This document shows positions 1 through 14,300 of a DNA stretch of 64,000 bases, in pieces. Source of the stretch: Unio delphinus (lineage: Eukaryota; Mollusca; Bivalvia; Unionida; Unionidae); the NCBI GenBank assembly GCA_029339505.1, contig JAQISU010000081.1:21787501-21851500 (forward strand). Reading direction: 5' to 3'. Every line of letters begins with the position of its first letter. Within the stretch, counting starts at the first letter, position 1. The notes beneath the pieces are model-generated. The model had not been told where the DNA came from. It did not search any database and saw only the letters and a program-made list of their open reading frames with translations. A program made the translations under genes and the position numbers.

Positions 1-2136
1 ACTAAGGGCCATAATAAAGTAATGATGTCATGATGATAAAAATAACTCTTACAAGGATTCATCAATATTAATCTACATGCTAAAAAGCATTTAATCCAAC
101 AGGTACAAAATTAATAACCAAACATTCAAATCCAAATATTTTTTTAGCCAATATTCAAACAGAAAAATCAACATTCATATTAAGTTATTTAGTGAAAAGC
201 CAAGTAATCAAATAACATAAAGCCTAACAAAAAATGTCTGTTTCCTACTGCACTGGTTTTAAAATTAGGGTAGGTAGGACAAAATGTGCTAGGGTCAGCA
301 ATGTAAAAAAAAAAAAAAAAAACAGGGATAGCTGGCTGACCAGAAATACATATTTGCTTTTGGCCTCATAAGGTTTGCATATTCTGCTTGTAACACCAAC
401 TCTTTGACTTGCTAGCACATTCATTTGTGTATTAAAAACATTCCTAAATTCAGCAAACGCTGTCATTATCATCCTGAAAACAAAACTTACATGTCATGCC
501 ACCATGATGTAAAGAATGCTGAAGGCCAGCAACTATCTTTGTATTTGGAAGGTAGGGGGTCCCATCCTTCCACTGTATTTTCACAAAACAAATCTTTGAA
601 ACCAGAAATTCAACCATTAATTATACAAATGGGAATTATACTCTGAAATCAAGAGAATATCTTCTTGCAAAGCATTTAATCTCTATGTTTAGACTATCAA
701 ACTATTCACTTGGGAGTTTTTTTCTTCAATGCTCTGCTTCTGCTGCCTGTAAATGTCTGCAGCTGACACTGGGGGATGCAATTTACTACAATATTCTGGA
801 AGTTCAGATCCTGTATGTGAATGTATAAAATTTGTGCCAGACAAGGAATATAATTCTAAAATCACAGATCATTAGATTTAAGTTATAATTTGACTGCTTC
901 TGAGAGACCACCATTCACCTACATGTGATAACACCTGTAACCCTTAATTGGTGTTTATAAGCATAATAATGATAACACATGTAACCCTTAATTGGTGTTT
1001 ATAAGCATAATACTGATAACACCTGTAACCCGTAATTGGTGTTTGCTGAGATTATTTGCTGTAAATTACCATGAAGTAATATACTGACGACTAGTTGACA
1101 TCGCTGGAAGCTGAGTACAAAATGATGAAGGAGTGGAGGATCCTCAAGTATATTGTGTACAACAATTACAGATGACACTTTAATTAAAGGTAATTACTAA
1201 CAAAACTAGTTTTAAAGAAAGGACAACACAACAATAAACAGAAATGTAAGGATCACTGATACTACATGAATTTAATGTGATTCACAGTACAAAATGAAGT
1301 TAACTGGGATAATTATGGATGCAAAACATGGATGTGTCTTAAGTCTTAAACAATGTACCTCCTAGCCAGCTATGAATAACTGTTTATTATCTGACTTGTG
1401 TACTTTACCAATGAAATACTTTGTAATATATATTACAGAAAATTACAATGCATAGCAATAGATTTGAAAGTAATTCCAAATTTGACGCTAACTTCACACC
1501 AAACTCAAGCACTCAATCTTAAGTTAATGGCATTAAACCCCATAGCAACAATAAACTCATCTTTTGAACAGCCATAACTAGTGGCATCACTTGCACAAAT
1601 TTTAATGCACTGCATGCGAAAGAGCTTTCTATCAAATTTTGTCAAATTCTTCAAAGCTGTTTTTTTAATATAAAAATAAGTCAAATAAAGTTTTCCATTC
1701 TCCACTTTTAGTAGCAGCAGCCATATTTTATGACTGATCTGTATCATTTACATTCGGACATAAAACTCTTTAATGTCAAGATGCTTTCTGTCCAAAATTC
1801 TGTTGATCAATTAGGTAACATTGTTTTCTATTTTTAATATATACATACAGTTTTCATGACATCATCTCTCTAAACATGACAACCTTTTATGCCAAATGCT
1901 TTCTTTTCAATTAAGTCAAATTCTATGAAGCAGCTATTGAAGTGAAGTTCTTTAATTTCTGATGTCAGGCCAATGCCTTATGTTAAATTTAGTATAATTC
2001 TGCTAAGTTGTTTCTGATCCATTTCTTAAAGATATTTTGTATTTTTAGTAATGGTGCCTGTCTTTGAAGGCAGATAAGCATCATTATGTAAAAAATCGAA
2101 ATTAATAACACTTTAAAACCGATTATATATGATTAC
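1..2136. other. Intronic AT-rich sequence left of exon 8
   Basis: No exon is seen. Contents are a poly-A run at 303-321 and the three-copy repeat at 927-1050. An 80-codon minus-strand frame at 1505-1747 has no recognisable motif and is probably a repeat relic. Confidence 0.6.
927..1050. repeat. Three-copy 44-bp tandem repeat
   Basis: Units start at 927, 971 and 1015 and share GATAACACCTGTAACC followed by TTGGTGTTTATAAGC. The third unit is partial and diverges after TTGGTGTTT. Confidence 0.85.
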
Positions 2137-2375
2137 CCGTTGGAAGCCTGTCAAAGTAATATAAACAGGGATGAAGGAAGTTGGAATTATGGGCATCTGA
2201 AGAATCTAAACTTGGTTTGTAAAATGTGAAGATGTCGCTGCCAGGGATAGAAAAATCTTCTCCATATTGCATGTTGATCACAAGGATATTATCTGCCTCA
2301 TGACCAGTCTTTTCTGGCAACTCATGAAGAAGGTTTAAAGGAAATTCCTCAAGGTAATCAAACTCTGTATTGTTT
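2137..2375 (-). CDS. FOXRED2: FOXRED2-like exon 8
   Basis: This exon encodes [37 protein letters not shown] and [17 protein letters not shown]. It ends in a phase-1 G before the donor GTAATC (2131-2136). The next exon must supply the equivalent of the AIHHIVEDFL region. No such exon occurs in 1-2136, so it lies left of the window. Confidence 0.93.
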
Positions 2376-5300
2376 CTGTAAAGGAAAATAAAGAAAGATT
2401 TATTAATATGTTCAAGTGTAGTCTATTATCTGAAAAAGTTCTTATGGTAGTATTAAGGAATTATCAATGTTATGAAAAAAAACTAAAACTCAGGTTTGCT
2501 ACACGTCTTACAGCTTCCTGCTGGTAAATTTAACACAGCTTAAAGACTTCCTGTTGGTAAATTTTACACAGCTAATTACTTCCTGTTGGTAAATTTACAC
2601 AGCTAATTACTTCCTGTTGGTAAATTTAACACAGCTTGTGATATTCTGTTGGTAACATTAAGTGACTAACACTTTTTATGCCATATAGACTCTCAAGAAA
2701 ATATACAATGGTTTACTCTGGACAGAACTCTCAAATTGCACGAACATGTCATGAACATATGCAAGGCTGAATATCTTGAGCTGAGATGCATCAGCTCTAT
2801 TCGCAAATATCTTTCAGTTAATGCTATTAAAACATTTGTGTGTTCATTAGTACTTTCATGACTGGACTATTGTAACTCAATTCAATCAGGTTCTTTTCAA
2901 TATCTACTCAAGAAGCTTCTAAAAGTTCAAAACACAGCTGGTCAGGTCATCCTTGTAGTACCACACCTCCTTGCTGATTTTTAACCTACATTGGCCAACC
3001 ATTTGATCCAAAATCAAATACAAAATTTGTTCTCTGTGCTACGTTTCACTCATGGACTCCAATCTAACATACCTATCTGGCTTCCCCCATGAGTACACAC
3101 CAGAAAGATACTTATGCTCCTCTTCTGACAATTGTATACTCATTATTCCCACTATGAAAACAAAGTGATATGGACAACGGTCTTTTGCATACCAGAGCTG
3201 CAACGTGGAATGCTGCTGCAACGTGGAATGAATTGCCTATTGAAATTAGACACATAGACAGTGATCACTTTCAAAAGTGCTCTTAAAACTCACCTTTCTG
3301 GACTGCAACAACAAACTTTAAGACCTAATAATGTTATTTTTTGTTGTTGCAATCATATTATTATACATGTTGTAAAGTGCTTAGAGCTTCTAAAGATTAG
3401 GCGCTATACAAAGTCCTCATTATTATTATTAGTATTTACTAGTATGGGGATTTCTATGGTTACCATCTTATGACACCAGTTACTGTGCCCAAGAGGGAAA
3501 TGTATACTAAATATATAAATAAATTATATACTTAAGCAATATTTCACAGATAAATGCAAATGCCAATACGTATTGATTTCTTTCATAATATGTAGAAATC
3601 TGTAGTGACCTTTTACCTTCCCAGCCCTTTGAAAGTGGAGTAAAAATCACTTTGACGGGAATAAAACTCAAATCCCCTACTTTCTAAAAAGTATGTGAAG
3701 GTAGTTTCACCTAATTCCTATTGATAACATTAGTTTATGAATTTAAAAAAAAAAAAAACTTGAACACTGAGTTGATGCTAACAACAGCATTAACGATGCT
3801 GATGACAACACACATACAATGTAGATTGATGTAGTATTTAAAAGCATCTATATTTAATCAGGCAAAAAGTGTAGCACTCAATCATACATTAACACAAAAA
3901 CTAATAACTGAGACATTAAGTAATGCAGTCAGCCTATTTTCCTGCTACTGCAAAGATCTAGGCACAAACATACTTTTTAAATATGACAATGTCAGCAAGC
4001 ACGGACACCATCTGATAGATCCCAGAGGCTTCATTTAGTCTCTTTAATATGACAGGTAGTAAATTTGTAACAGGCTGTGTGGTGATGGGCCAAGGGACCT
4101 GGTGATACCTCCACTCCAGCAAACGATGTAAGGCACGAGCTGAAATGTTCATTTGATATATTGTACCATCTATAATTGAATATGCTCCATAATAAATGGC
4201 TGTGAAATATGGTACTGTAAATGTAAATGGAAAATTTAAATTATTTCATTTTGGATTGACATAAAATAAATATAAGTACGGAATTATTTTAATATAGCCT
4301 TTAATGTAAAATTTCATTGGTATGTTTAATACAGTTTATAATTCTGAAGTCTTGACTGTGAATTTCATGTTTTTACAGCAACTTGGCTATACAGTAGGAT
4401 TATTCAATACAGCAATATCCAATTTGTATTAGTTAGATTTATTCTAATTTAAAAAAAACAAGAACATATAAATAAGAAAATAATTAAATGAATAATTAAA
4501 AACTGAAAGGAATACCTCATTAAATCTTATAAGAACCATACAAACATACATACACTCACATACCAAAATGTAAAGAATTTACTGAACATAAATCTGTCAT
4601 TTCCAATAGTAACTATGTGGTAATCAGTTTCAAATACATATATGTAATTATTAATTAGTATGTATCTAAAGCCTGTATGTACCTGTAATTATTAATTAGT
4701 AATATAATCCATTTACACTAAACCTAGACCTAATTACTGTAAATTACCATAATATATGTAAAATATTAACCTGTGTATCTAAATCCTGTATGTACATAAT
4801 TATTAATTAATAATATAATTAATTTACATTAAGCCTAGACATAATTACTGTAAATTACCATAATATATGTAAAATATTGAACTGTGTATCTAAATCCTGT
4901 ATGTACATGTAATTATTAATTAGCAATATAATCCATTTACATTAAGCCTAGACATAATTACCATAATATATGTAAAATATTGAACTGTGTATCTAAAGCC
5001 TGTGTGTACATGTAATTATTAATTAGTAATATAATCCATTTACATTAAGCCTAGACATAATTACTATAATATATGTAAAATATTGACCTGTGTATCTAAA
5101 GCCTGTATGTACATGTAATTATTAATTAGTAATATAATCCATTTACATTAAGCCTAGACATAATTACTATAATATATGTAAAATATTAACTGTATATATA
5201 AAGCCTGTATGTACATGTAATTATTAATTAGTAATATAATCCATTTACATTAAGCCTAGACATAATTACCATAATATATGTAAAATATTGACCTGTGTAT

Positions 5301-8300
5301 CTAAATCCTGTATGTACATGTAATTATTAATTAATAATATAATTAATTTACATTAAGCCTAGACATAATTACTGTAAATTACCATAATATATGTAAAATA
5401 TTGAACTGTGTATCTAAATCCTGTATGTACATGTAATTATTAATTAATAATATAATTAATTTACATTAAGCCTAGACATAATTACTGTAAATTACCATAA
5501 TATATGTAAAATATTAACCTGTGTATCTAAAGCCTGTATGTACATGTAATTATTAATTAGTAATATATTCCATTTACATTAAGCCTAGACATAATTACCA
5601 TAATATATGTAAAATATTAACTGTATATATAAAGCCTGTATGTACATGTAATTATTAATTAGTAATATAATCCATTTACATTAAGCCTAGACATAATTAC
5701 TATAATATATGTAAAATATTGACCTGTGTATCTAAAGCCTGTATGTACATGTAATTATTAATTAGTAATATAATCCATTTACATTAAGCCTAGACATAAT
5801 TACCATAATATATGTAAAATATTGACCTGTGTATCTAAAGCCATGAATAAAACCTCCAGCTGACTTGCGGAAGTCAAGGGAGTGGCTGGCAGATCCTGCA
5901 AGAAACACGCCTTTCAAGCTGACAGACTCATAATCATTCCCGATGGCTGGGAATTTCTTGCCTCTTCCATTACCCATTTTAAATGAGGAGGATCTAAATT
6001 AAAATACGGAATTTGTAAATATCAAATTACTTGTATGTTTTGGCAAAAATATTTTATCATCTTAAATGTTCTGGCTTCTATAATGTTTTTTTAAAACATT
6101 TTTCTAAAAACATTTTGAGAAGAAAAAAAAACTAACTTTAAAGGTTTGATAAACATTGATCAGGTATAGAAATACCTTGCACAAGTTAATTATATCTAAG
6201 TAAAAGTAAACTTTTGTATTCATGTCACCAGAGAAAAAAATAATAATAAAGCAAAACTGGATAAATGCATAAGAGTTATATACATAACAATGTTTCCCCA
6301 ATATATGAATGTCCTCATGTTTAATATATCCATAAAGTATGTTTATTAAAGATGATATGTATGCACCACACATTAAAACTATTATTGATTAATATACTTG
6401 TATCATTGCTGTTCACATTTGCAATCTGAGCAGAAAAAGCTCTCAAAATCAGTGACAACCACCCTGGATCTTACACATGTTTACCTGATAAACTGATGGG
6501 CCAAACCTACATCTACATTCTGATTTCAATATGTTAAAGAAAAAGTGATCATAACTGAATAAAAATTTGACAAAAAGAGATAAATATCAAACATGAACAA
6601 AACTTTTAACATCAAGACTCATTCCCAATTTTGTTTCAAGCCATTAAATCCTATAAAATTTATTAAACAGCAATGAAATTTCTGACATGTATATATGGTC
6701 TTGGTTAACATTATATATCCACTGCATAAAATATGATGGAGAATGAAAAAACATGAGGCTTTGCTATGACAACCCATCAAAGCTACTCTAGTTCCACAGA
6801 CAGGTATCCTACTGTTTTGTTGGCTATCATATCTTTAGCCAAGGCATCACATAATTTTGTTACAGGGTTTTATTATGGCCCAGTACATGTCTACAACATA
6901 CTGTTATTACTCTCATAAGAAAAGAACTACAGGCAGTATAAAAACCTTTTGTTCTCTTACAAATGAAAAAATAAATATGACGCCAAAGCAGTGTGTAACA
7001 AGGCATTTTAGCATATCACTTTGTCCTACAGTTTTCTCACAAATAACTTTACAAATAAATTGCCAAAAATTTCAGCAAATGTGCATTTTGTATAAGGTTT
7101 CCTTATTTTTATGACGACAAATGTGCTGGAAAGTATCAATGTACATCTTATCAACTTACAAGTTAAAGATGTCACTATCAAACTTGAATCCAAGACAACG
7201 TATGATTTTGTCATAGGGTTCCCTCAGGGGAAAGTTGTCATACATTTGATCCATTGATTTTCCTGATCCTTTCATATTACTGACTTGCAGTTGGAATTTG
7301 TTTCCTTTCTTCACTATTTTCATCCCATCCAGTCCTACCTGCAGAATTCCATCTAGAGACTTGAGCTGGTATGTATCTAGTAGGTCATTATTTATTGCTC
7401 TGTAAAATATATAAAAATACAGAAGCCTTTGAAGATGTATATCAAAACTGTTTTTGCTATGACTTTCCATGCAATCAAGTTCCAAAAAGTAAATCTTTTC
7501 ATCAAAACCACAAGCATAAACATACATATGGGGGAAACAAGATTTACTAGGGGGGAAACAAGATTTACATATGGAGGAAACAAGATTTATATATGGGGGA
7601 AACAAGATTTACATAAAAGACCAGGACAGTGCTCTTGTGCTGGCTTTGCATTCTTTTGGTCCAAGGTTTGATCTCTTATTCTAGGATATGTGTTACTTTT
7701 GTTTTTGTTTTGTGTTTTTGTTTGATTAGGGTTTTTAATGTAGCTTTAAAACATTTTCAGTCATATCGCTACAATGTCTGCAGTGAGGCAGTTTATAGTG
7801 ATGTCTAGCACTGGGGCATCATGCCACAGACATGTAACATGATGTCTCACCCAGTAACATTATCCTGACAAATGTCTTAATGCTGAGCGTCAAGTGAGGC
7901 AGCTGTTAGTACCATTTTAATAAGTCTTTGGTACAACTTGGCTGGGGGGATCGAATCCATGACCTCCTGCTTCTGCAGCAGATGCTCTAACCACTAGGCC
8001 ACTGGAGCCGTTGTGTTACTTCTTATACAACTGATAAAAAATAAATCTGGAATTAGATTTAGGAAATGTTTCAAAAATGGGTTGTAATGGGATACTCAAC
8101 TCACTGAAAGAATAGCTACTGTATTGGCCAGTAAATAACAGAACATACGATGTGAAGATTGTCATACCAATGTAGAAACTGCCAGATCAGATTGCACAGG
8201 TCTGGTGATTTGGTGCCCCCTTGTTTGAGGAGGCAAGTCACCACCACCGAGTTGTCTGACATAATGAGGACAGTTTTGCCTAAGAGTTGATCCTTCCAGA

Positions 8301-11300
8301 AATGAAAGGCATTGATGACAGCCTTCATTTCTGAAAGGTTGATGTGGAGAGGGCTCTCCCCTGGCCCTCATGTGCCGCTGATGGTATCAAAGTCTGGCAA
8401 CAGGTGGGCACCCCAACCGTAGGTACTAGTGGCAGTACATACCGTTATCTCTTCTTTGGGTATCTCCAGAGGAATCCCTGTGGACAGTCAACCGGGGTTG
8501 TGCCACTGACGCAAGAATGATCACATCTCAGGCGTGATCATTATTGTGATTGAGGAGACTTGAAAAAAGGGCGCCATTGTGCTAGTAACGTCATTTGTAA
8601 GGGGCGCATAAAAAGACGGCCGAGCGTGATTAAGTCTGCCGCTGCACTGAATAATCCGAGTTGAAAGAACTCTCTCGCTGAAATGCACATCCTGTTGGAA
8701 ACGGACTTGACGAGTTGCCTTCTAGCTTGATTAGACTGTTGTCTCCCGGCATTGGGTAGGGATCTATACTGCACATTTGATTATAAGGATCCCTTTTCCC
8801 TGGTCTTCCTATCATCCCTCCGCTGTGGCAGGGGCTGATTGTTTCGAAACGCCTGTGAAGGTTGGGCGGCAAGTTGGAGAGGCAGTTCCTGAGCTGCCTG
8901 CCTCCGAACTTCTTCAATTTTCCCCCCAAAGAGTAAAGGTGACCCAAACGGAGACATCCATAATGCCAGAGTAGGACGGGGCTTGAGCAACGTGGACCGC
9001 AGACATGTGTCACGTCATATCAGGTCTAAGTTGGCAGAAGCAGTCAACGCATTGGCCATGGAATGGTGAGCTGCCCTGTTAATAATTCTAGCAATCCGGG
9101 CCGTCACTTCCCATGCATGGTCATTGTCGGATTTTCATGTGAGTCGGAAAATGGCTAGTGAAGTCAAGTCTAACATTGAAGACATAGCAACTATGTTTCG
9201 GACTAGCTTTGACGTGGCATTGGAGATCAGTACTGAAGGCGATTGAGTGAGTTTTGTGCCAGCGACATGAGAATGTTGATGGTACTTGGCTTTCTGAATT
9301 TTGCCGACTGGGGAAGGAAGGACGTTGTCTCTTCATCCCAGTCAAGATCTACAGATGCCTTAACTTTGTAGTCTTGAATGGCGGTAGGAGGTGGAGGGCA
9401 TTCTGAATTCCACAGCGGCCTTGAAGCTAAACTCAGTCTGTTCCATGGATCTGTGTATGGCTGATTTGCAAGAGTTTCGCTCACTGTGTTCTTGCTTCTT
9501 GCATCTCTGGATAGAGCATACAAGGTGGCATAGATGAAGCAATTCTGTCATCCTTGACAATTTCACTAATTCTCCCTTGTGGAGAAGCTGTGAACATATG
9601 GATGGCCAGCACTGCCGGCTGGTTTGTCTGGCGTATGGTCAGCCTGAATGTTGGTGACGGTCCGGCTATCACTGGTACCGGCCGCTCCAATGGCCTGGCT
9701 GGACGGACAGATTTCTCACTAAAATCTCCGTCATTGTATTTGTATGCTGCCGGCGGTACATGCTGGGCCGGCCGGTGTTGTCGAGGTTGTATAATGAAAT
9801 AGATCCAATGGATCTGGTAAAAGCCCCATGCGTCATGACTTACAGATCCGAAGGCCATGCTCGGACATGCGGGTGGGGTGGGGTGGGGGTGGGGGGTGGG
9901 AGACTTACGCCCACTGGGCAGCCTAAAATTGGGGGAACACTCCCCCAAAGAGGTAATATCTGATCAAATGTCAAGCTACGTCGTAGTTTCCTGGACCAAA
10001 CGATGCATCTGTTCAAAGGCGGACTGTTGTACCATGTCAACATTATTTTCCTCCATTGCCGCTGATGTTACTGTGGCTGATGTTTGCAGACACCGAACTT
10101 TAGGTGGGGGTGGGGTGACCCCAACGTCCCCCACAAGACTCACAATGGAGGCTGACTTTGGATGTATACTGAGGACAGCAATGCTATCTGTCTCTGACCT
10201 ATTCCGTCTATCTCTCCCTTTTGCTGCCTTCTGGACTGCATCTGCCCACATTGGTTCTGTCCACGTATTACACGCACTGCATGGTATAGATGATGTACAC
10301 ATCGTACATATAATACAAGTCTCATGGTTGTCTTCTTTCGTTTGAACTTTTTGCATTTCATGCATTTGGTTGAAATTTCTACTGAAGCGACAAAAGATAA
10401 AACAAAGCACAAATTAGCAATTCAGCATGTTATTGATTCGCTAATACCACAACTGTTACTAACGGAGTAAGCAAAATTATTCAGTGTCGCGTTAACTCGT
10501 AAATGACAACACGAGTATCGCATTAGCGTGTTGTAACGTGGTTGTCAATAGACGATATCCATAAAAGATGACACACAATGTATATAACCTGTAGAAGAAT
10601 AATTGTCCAACACAATAAATCCAAATGAAACTTTGGATGGTCCAATTTAACAAAAAGATGGCTTGGATTGTTCTGAGGTTATAATGTACGTGCTATCTAT
10701 ACAAGCGAAGCTTAAAAACTAGTGACACCTGGCGGTGGCAAGGGGAGGGAAGGGGCAAGAGTTATTGCCCTTTGTCTATAGGAAATAGACTGAAAAGACA
10801 ATTTTTCATCATTTAGTAGGGCTATATTCGCGAGGTAGCAGGCTTATATTCTAATGTTAATGTGATTGGGGAACGGAGGAGAAAAGTATACATGTAAATT
10901 TTTAAAATATAAGTTTGCCTAATTAAATGCATTTATAATTTACCCAGTGCATCTTGAAGTGTATAGAAGCACTGGGTTGGTTTATACACAGGGCATGCAC
11001 TTTTTAGTGTTTGGGGGTCGGCTTATACATGAATGGGCTTATATATAAATATATACAGTATAAATTTACATGAAATAACTACAAAAGCATGGAAACATAT
11101 ACTACAAAGTTTAAAATTCAAACGTGATAAAAGATCATTATAACGTCTTTATTTCACCTTTATGAGACCTATTTTAGCATAAAGGGCCTTCATCTGTGAT
11201 AAATGCTACTCAGTATAAACAAAATTAAATAGAAAATACCAGATGAACCAGGTAGAATCACTCGTCAGGCAATAAAATCGACAATGTATGCTTCAGTTTG

Positions 11301-14300
11301 GAGGAGATAAATGGAAAAAGACTTTCAACAAGCCACAACAAAACATAGAATAATAACTTTTTAAAGAAAGCAACATTGCACGCTCCAGGATACATGTGGG
11401 TTTAAGGCTATGTCAAGTGTCCTGCAGGTAAATAATAGACAACTTTCTGATGGAATAAACCTCTAAATACCTTTACTGGGAAAAATCTATACTAAAATTT
11501 ATTTTTACCAAACTTCTCTTGCTCAATGGAATCTTCTCATGGAAAGTTTGAAAGAAACATTCATTATGCTTTTTTAAATCACACTGAAATATGAATCTAG
11601 AAATGGTCCCAATCTATTACTATTATTAAGCACACAAGACTTTAACATGGTTGTAATGTGTTAAAAGATGATCTTTTAATACAATATTTGTCATGAAGCT
11701 AAATATAACATGTCCCAAAATTTCATTTCATTCCTGATTTTTTCATACACTGCATTCAACTAAAAGAACGAGCAATAAATAAAAGATTTGGGAGCAAAGG
11801 TCTGAGTTGTTCAAATGTGAATATTCAAAAATGATGGCCGTAATACTTATCATGTTTCCTCGTAATCCATAAAAAATCTGGGACTAGTATTTACAGTCAA
11901 ATCTGAGCAGAGCCACTATTCTGGGGACCATATTGAATTGACCTTTATGAGTCGGCAGTACTTATATGCAGGTAAATTTATACTGATTTATATATAAATG
12001 GGACCTTTCGAAATCTTACTTATATGTACAGGTGGTCGTTAATGTGGATGGCTGTTAATGTAGGCTTGATTACCATAATATAGTGCTGTAGGAGAAGTAA
12101 ATATTTTACCTTAAATCACCGACGTAGTGAGTTTCCCATGCCAGTCGTACTCTGGATCTTCCAACCATATGGATTAAATTGGATGAACCATAAATTGAAC
12201 TAGCGACTTCAAATGCAGAGTTACCTCTCCCTGAAATTATAAAAAGACTTGGAAAAATATGTTGGCATGTTTACTGGGTCACAATTCCTTTGTCAAAGCA
12301 GATACACCAACTTTTTTAAATACAATTTCTGTACCTGATAAGAACTACGGTAGTTGGTTATTTTGCTTCTACTATCTGATAAATTCATCAAGGTATGACA
12401 TAACAGCAGATTTAAAAAATATCATGAATATTTTATGTTCTTTATAAAGTTGGTCATTACATGTATTAGAGTTGTACTGAAAAGGTGATTATCACTATTC
12501 GGCCGAATACGAATAATTATACATACTATTTGGCCAAATACGAATAATTGGACCAACTATTCTACCAAATATGAATAACTGGACCAACTATTCAACCAAA
12601 TAATACTAATTGGACCAACTATTCGGCCAAATACGAATAACTGGACCAACTATTCAACCAAATACGAATAATTGGACCAACTATTCACAACTAAATACGA
12701 ATAATTGGACCAACTATTCAGGCAAATATGTATAATGTACAAAATAGGTCTACCAACAACATTCAAAATTTCAAACGTAAGCAAAAGTTTCAATTCAGTA
12801 AATTTATTACATAAACTAAAAGTAAACAGTTAACTGCATGTAATGTTTGCATCCTTCTGCCAGTCTTGTAAACAAAAGGTAGTGCTTTAGTGCTTTGCAG
12901 TGTGACAAAATGGGTCAGTGTCTCTTGGAATACACGGTTCTGCAAGGTAGTTGTTAACTTCTGTTTCTATGGTGACAGAATTCTCAATAATTCCAAAGTT
13001 ATGTTTTAGTCCAAAAGACAATGAGCACTTTGCAACTCCAATAAATGATTTAAATCAATAATTCCTCTCAAATTATGTCTGAACACAACTGAAAACTCTA
13101 ATCATAGATTCCTAAAGAATGATATTAACCCTTTTGGCCAAATCTGCGACTTGAACCCATGCAGAAGAGGTGAGATAGCAATGATTCGAAATGGACAGCG
13201 CTTTAGTCCACTCAACCACTTGGGCCCCCCAAAAGGTATGGAACATTTTGCTAATATAATAGCCATGTGAAACGCATTCAGTTTGTAATTGTGTCACTAA
13301 TTTTGTTAACTTGTCCAATCATTGAAATGGATGGCAAAAAGTGCATGATAGGATGCCATGAAACAAGTATTTCATTAAATGTACAATATTTTCCCCAAAA
13401 TTACATTTCACAGAAAGCAGGCTTAATAGGTAAAAATTATTGCAAAGTAACACTTGAATGAATAGGACAAAAAAATGATACATGTTTCTTGAAATAAATA
13501 CCAACAATAGATTTATATAATGAAGCCAAATACTAGATAGATAAATAAATGGAATTGGGTCACTCTGTATAAATGAATACCAGGTTGTATGTGTCATTAA
13601 CATCTGTGACAGGTAGAAGATCAATACTTTATTCTTTCACCTTTCACAAAAAGTTAGATCTTCTGACCACATTATGTTATGCCTGCTGCCGAAACAATAT
13701 ATTTTGAAGGCACATGAAAGTCTTGTGTTTATTTACATTTCTCAAGTTTCCCTAACTGCCTTGTTTAAAATTATATTCTGTATTACATATTTTATTAAAT
13801 TGTATACAATGTATTTTGTAAATCTAAAAACAGACATGTTTGCTGCTAAAATCATGAAACTATATATACCTCACTATATTTTTATTTCCATTTACTATGA
13901 TCATTGTTGTTGTGGAATAAGTAATTTAGAGACCTATACGATGTTAATTTATCCCATCTCTTATTAACTTATTAATGAAAAAATGAAAAAGTATGTTGTT
14001 TGCTTAGTTGTATACTTATGTAAATTTTTTTTATTACAACAGTTTCAAAATCGTAAAACCCATCATTCTACACTTGTGTTCACAGAAGCAACTAAAAATT
14101 GTGTATGTACTTGGGAGCAATAATTAAATTACTGTTGAGTAAAAAAGGTTCTTTTTTAAACCTTGTGGGTTTAAGGGTTGGTGGCAATTAGCTTGAAATC
14201 AGTATCGATGTGCAATATTTCCTATATTAAATTATCTTATTAGTTACTGATATATGAAGTGCACAATTCACTCATGTTATGATTGCTATCGTGTATAAAC

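Noticed and set aside
6104..6373. 89-codon minus-strand frame in intron 5
   Set aside because: It is AT-driven composition without motif; exons 5 and 6 join in frame without it.
7930..8011. Possible tRNA gene
   Set aside because: A and B boxes are present, but the sequence continues into a SINE body with target duplications, and the same holds at 24289 and 61349.
8777..10345. Plus-strand frames of 65-162 codons
   Set aside because: They are shadows of the minus-strand DIRS relic, where motifs are recognisable.
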